Assembly (NCBI GenBank): GCA_017620435.1
Contig: JAFZQL010000184.1
Coordinates: 1-7,746, forward strand
Direction of reading: 5' to 3'
DNA from: Erysipelotrichaceae bacterium
GTDB lineage: Bacteria > Bacillota_I > Bacilli_A > Erysipelotrichales > Erysipelotrichaceae
Length of the DNA: 7,746 nucleotides
In this document: positions 5,719-7,746 of the stretch, in pieces
How the letters are laid out: each line of letters begins with the position of its first letter
Position numbering within the stretch: position 1 is the first letter of the stretch
Notes under the pieces: generated by a model
Databases searched by the model: none
The model's input: the letters and a program-made list of their open reading frames with translations, nothing else
Told to the model about the DNA's origin: nothing
Made by a program: the position numbers and the translations under genes

Positions 5719-6277
5719 ACACAAAATTCCCGTTGCACTCTTCCAATGACGGTGCATCCTTGTCTTTCTGAGACAGCACAGGCTCTATGCCTTCCAGCAG
5801 CGATCCCCAGTCGATGCCGATGGTCCGGTCATCGTAACGGATGGATCCTTCCGATTCCTTGTTGTAGAGATTATCGCATTTGTACTGAAACTCAACTTCA
5901 TCGCTCAAGGTCAGAAAACCGTGAGCCATTCCTCTAGGCAGATAGAACATCCTTTTGTTTTCGGCAGAAAGTTCACAGCTTACCCATTTGCCGTAGGTCG
6001 GAGAACCTTTCCGGATATCCACCGCAACATCGACGACCTTGCCTCTGGTACATCTGACCAGTTTTGCCTGGGAATAAGGCTCTCTTTGATAATGAAGTCC
6101 TCTTAATGTGCCTTTCTGGGCAGAATAGGACATGTTGTCCTGTACAAAAACGGTATCGATTCCCAGTTCATGGAACTTGGCCTGATTGTAGGTCTCCATA
6201 AACCAGCCTCTATGATCGCCATAGCAGTCCGATTCGATGATGTATACGCCTTTGATCTCTGTTTCTATCTTTTTCAT
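5708..6277 (-). CDS. rmlC: dTDP-4-dehydrorhamnose 3,5-epimerase
   Basis: A 189-residue cytoplasmic cupin-fold epimerase, the usual length. It inverts C3 and C5 of dTDP-4-keto-6-deoxyglucose on the way to dTDP-L-rhamnose. Family residues are in place: DHRGWFMETY at 21-30, QDNMSYS at 46-52, and RGLHYQ at 59-64 with catalytic H62. Further on are K72, GKVVDVAVDIRKGSPTYG at 79-96, PRGMAHGF at 114-121, the VEFQYK tyrosine Y132 (general acid), and the C-terminal LSQKD aspartate D172 that pairs with the histidine. Its ATG shares one base with the rmlA stop codon, indicating coupled translation. The rmlD reductase needed to finish rhamnose is not in the window. Confidence 0.95.
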   Translation of the reverse strand: MKKIETEIKGVYIIESDCYGDHRGWFMETYNQAKFHELGIDTVFVQDNMSYSAQKGTLRGLHYQREPYSQAKLVRCTRGKVVDVAVDIRKGSPTYGKWVSCELSAENKRMFYLPRGMAHGFLTLSDEVEFQYKCDNLYNKESEGSIRYDDRTIGIDWGSLLEGIEPVLSQKDKDAPSLEECNGNFVYEE

Positions 6278-7161
6278 CAGTCGGCTTTTCCTTCCGCTAC
6301 CGCCTTGAGATGTTCCCCATACGGAGACTTCCCGTAACGGGCGGCGCTGTTTAGCAGTTCATCCTTGCTGATCCATCCGGTCTTAAAGGCGATCTCTTCC
6401 GGAGCGGAAATGACGATATTCTGTCTCTTGGATATGATCTGTACATAGTTTGCGGCTTCCACCAGGGAATCCATCGTTCCCGTATCCAGCCAGGCAAAGC
6501 CTCTGCCTAAAAGCTGAACATCCAGCCTTCCCTGTTTCAGATACATGTCGTTCAGCGTAGTGATCTCCAGTTCTCCTCTGGCGGAAGGTTTTACTTCCTT
6601 TGCCATTCCGGATACGCCCTGCGGATAGAAGTAGAGTCCGGTGATGCAGTAGTTGGATTTCGGATGCTGCGGTTTTTCTTCTACGGAAAGAACTTTGCCT
6701 TCGGCATCGAATTCTACGATCCCGAATCTTTCCGGATCATTGACATGATAGCCGAATATGGTTGCTCGGTTTCCCTTTTCCGCATCTTCTCTGGCCTGTT
6801 TCAGGACATGAGAGAAGCCGTTGCCATAAAAGATATTATCGCCCAGCACCATGGCACAGGCCTCATCGCCGATAAACTCCTCACCCAGAATAAAAGCCTG
6901 CGCCAGACCGTCCGGAGACGGCTGTACACAGTAAGAAAGCTTTACGCCAAACTGCGATCCGTCGCCCAGAAGCTCGGCGAAACGCGGCGTATCCGTCGGT
7001 GTAGATATGATCAGGATCTCTTTGATCCCCGCCAGCATCAGTGTGCTTAAAGGGTAGTAGACCATCGGTTTGTCATATACCGGCAACAACTGTTTCGATG
7101 TCACCATCGTTAAGGGATATAGTCTGGTACCGGCTCCACCGGCTAGTATGATACCTTTCAT
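6277..7161 (-). CDS. rmlA: Glucose-1-phosphate thymidylyltransferase
   Basis: A 294-residue nucleotidyltransferase of normal RmlA length. It joins dTTP and glucose 1-phosphate to give dTDP-glucose and is the entry enzyme for both dTDP-rhamnose and dTDP-amino sugars. The sequence has the signature LAGGAGTRLYPLT at 6-18, with K23 of the SKQLLPVYDKPM segment. QPSPDGLAQAF follows at 80-90, GDN at 107-109 (D108 a magnesium ligand), EEKP at 161-164, and WLDTGT near 222-227. Full family spacing through the C-terminus indicates an intact enzyme. The ATG at 7159-7161 has AAGGAG 6 nt upstream. Rhamnose end-product inhibition is known for the family but cannot be judged here. Confidence 0.97.
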   Translation of the reverse strand: MKGIILAGGAGTRLYPLTMVTSKQLLPVYDKPMVYYPLSTLMLAGIKEILIISTPTDTPRFAELLGDGSQFGVKLSYCVQPSPDGLAQAFILGEEFIGDEACAMVLGDNIFYGNGFSHVLKQAREDAEKGNRATIFGYHVNDPERFGIVEFDAEGKVLSVEEKPQHPKSNYCITGLYFYPQGVSGMAKEVKPSARGELEITTLNDMYLKQGRLDVQLLGRGFAWLDTGTMDSLVEAANYVQIISKRQNIVISAPEEIAFKTGWISKDELLNSAARYGKSPYGEHLKAVAEGKAD

Positions 7162-7167
7162 ATGCTG

Positions 7168-7173
7168 CTCCTT
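7168..7173 (-). promoter_or_regulatory. Ribosome binding site of rmlA
   Basis: AAGGAG on the minus strand, 6 nt before the rmlA ATG. It is one of the strongest sites in the window. Confidence 0.75.
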
Positions 7174-7184
7174 TTATCCTTCTA

Positions 7185-7193
7185 ATTATATCA
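7185..7193 (-). promoter_or_regulatory. Extended -10 promoter candidate before rmlA
   Basis: TGATATAAT on the minus strand combines a consensus -10 hexamer (7185-7190) with the TGn extension. Its TGA is also the stop codon of the upstream DUF616 gene. The -35 region is poor at every usual spacing, as is common for extended -10 promoters. A start near 7178 would leave a leader of about 17 nt that still contains the rmlA ribosome site. Confidence 0.45.
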
Positions 7194-7746
7194 TTTGTTT
7201 AAATGGCTATTGTATTGAAAGAAACGGTTTCGATAGGCATGCAGCCTGCAGGTGTCGTATCCCGTTCCCGTTTTCCAGGCGACATAGTTGAAGCTCAGCT
7301 GATCTCTCCTGCTTTCTTTCTCTATCTCGTTCCACCACAACCGGTCAAATTCCTCTATCTGATCCGTATGTTTCCTGTACATGACATTCGTCATGACAAG
7401 ACCGTTGCCGGAAGGATATCCCTCTTTTCTGTAACGGCTGATCTGTCTGTTGATCGTTGCTTCATCGTCTTTCTTCATGGCGATGCACTCATCGGCTTCC
7501 TGATAGATGCAGTTTCTTTCAGGATGAATAAAAGTCAGGATCTGGCCATCTTCCAGAAACAGGTCGATCCATTCTGTGACGCTCTTGCAGATCTGCAGAT
7601 TGGCATCCATCCAGATGCTGTGTCTGTAGTCCTTGAGAAACAGATGCGGATGCGTCTTGATGTATCTTGCCTTTCTGATCGGATCGAGCTGCTGCAGTTC
7701 CGGATACGTTTCAATAGAAACGATCTTCCAGATATCGGAATGCAGA
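7191..7746 (-). CDS. DUF616 (TOD1/MUCI70 glycosyltransferase-like) protein, C-terminal part; 5' end outside window
   Basis: The reading frame is open to the window edge, giving 184 visible residues; the ATG at 7608-7610 is internal (the M of a SIWMDAN motif). The sequence fits the DUF616/TOD1_MUCI70 family: DPIRKARYIK at 21-30, HPH near 32-34, SIWMDAN at 43-49 (a possible GT-A-like acidic motif), and HPERNCIYQEADECI at 74-88. Then come a YRKEGYP segment, a conserved Trp pair at 137-138, and SRRDQLSFNY at 145-154. The family is known from plant cell-wall/mucilage proteins and from bacterial polysaccharide loci and is thought to be glycosyltransferase-like; the bacterial donor and acceptor are unknown to me. 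No signal or membrane segment shows in the visible part. It ends 29 bases before rmlA on the same strand and may be co-transcribed with it. Confidence 0.85.
   Translation of the reverse strand, partial: LHSDIWKIVSIETYPELQQLDPIRKARYIKTHPHLFLKDYRHSIWMDANLQICKSVTEWIDLFLEDGQILTFIHPERNCIYQEADECIAMKKDDEATINRQISRYRKEGYPSGNGLVMTNVMYRKHTDQIEEFDRLWWNEIEKESRRDQLSFNYVAWKTGTGYDTCRLHAYRNRFFQYNSHLNK

Noticed and set aside
5755..5757. Earlier ATG for the GDPD-like protein (13 extra codons)
   Set aside because: It would place a polar extension before a classic signal sequence, extend the rmlC overlap to 50 nt, and lacks a properly spaced ribosome site.
5389..5937. Plus-strand open frame spanning the rmlC/GDPD junction
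   Set aside because: It covers parts of two solid minus-strand genes and shows no domain or credible start context.
7608..7610. ATG as the start of a 139-residue protein
   Set aside because: The frame is open upstream to the window edge and encodes conserved DUF616 residues, so this methionine is internal.
1..7746. CRISPR arrays, tRNA/rRNA genes, insertion sequences or attachment sites
   Set aside because: No regularly spaced direct repeats, transposase-like frame, RNA-gene signature or terminal repeats were seen by eye; coding and short regulatory sequence accounts for the window.

Overview
This 7,746-base window is a piece of a surface-polysaccharide (capsule, exopolysaccharide or cell-wall polysaccharide) biosynthesis locus. 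All ten genes are read from the minus strand, so the biological order runs from high to low coordinates. Strong AGGAG-type ribosome sites, an LTA-synthase/OpgB-like phosphoglycerol transferase and a mid-range base composition suggest a Gram-positive (Bacillota) anaerobe, perhaps Erysipelotrichia or Clostridia. That placement is inference; nothing here fixes the genus.

Layout in transcription order: (1) 7746-7191, 3' part of a DUF616 (TOD1/MUCI70-like) glycosyltransferase gene. (2) 7161-4813, rmlA, rmlC and a membrane-anchored or lipoprotein glycerophosphodiesterase-like protein. This unit is preceded by an extended -10 promoter candidate and closed by an intrinsic terminator. (3) 4638-2772, a 111-residue three-helix membrane protein overlapping an OpgB/LtaS-type phosphoglycerol transferase, with its own promoter candidate and terminator. 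(4) 2573-1, fdtB-like aminotransferase, fdtA-like ketoisomerase, polyprenol-phosphate-type GT2 glycosyltransferase, and the first 38 codons of rmlB. Its promoter candidate is followed at the predicted transcript start by an 18-bp inverted repeat. Every junction inside this last unit is a 4-nt ATGA overlap. No gene-free stretch exceeds 300 bases; the two intergenic gaps of about 175-200 bases hold the terminators and promoters.

How the genes fit together: RmlA makes dTDP-glucose and RmlB makes dTDP-4-keto-6-deoxyglucose. That intermediate can go through RmlC (and RmlD, not seen here) to dTDP-L-rhamnose, or through the FdtA/FdtB pair to a dTDP-3-amino-3,6-dideoxyhexose. The DUF616 protein and the GT2 enzyme probably transfer sugars, the GT2 enzyme onto a lipid carrier. 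The phosphoglycerol transferase and the GDPD-like protein suggest the finished glycan is decorated outside the cell with glycerol phosphate and perhaps trimmed. This recalls, by general logic only, the GacH/GacI arrangement of streptococcal rhamnose polysaccharides. The least explained part is the small membrane protein coupled to the transferase.
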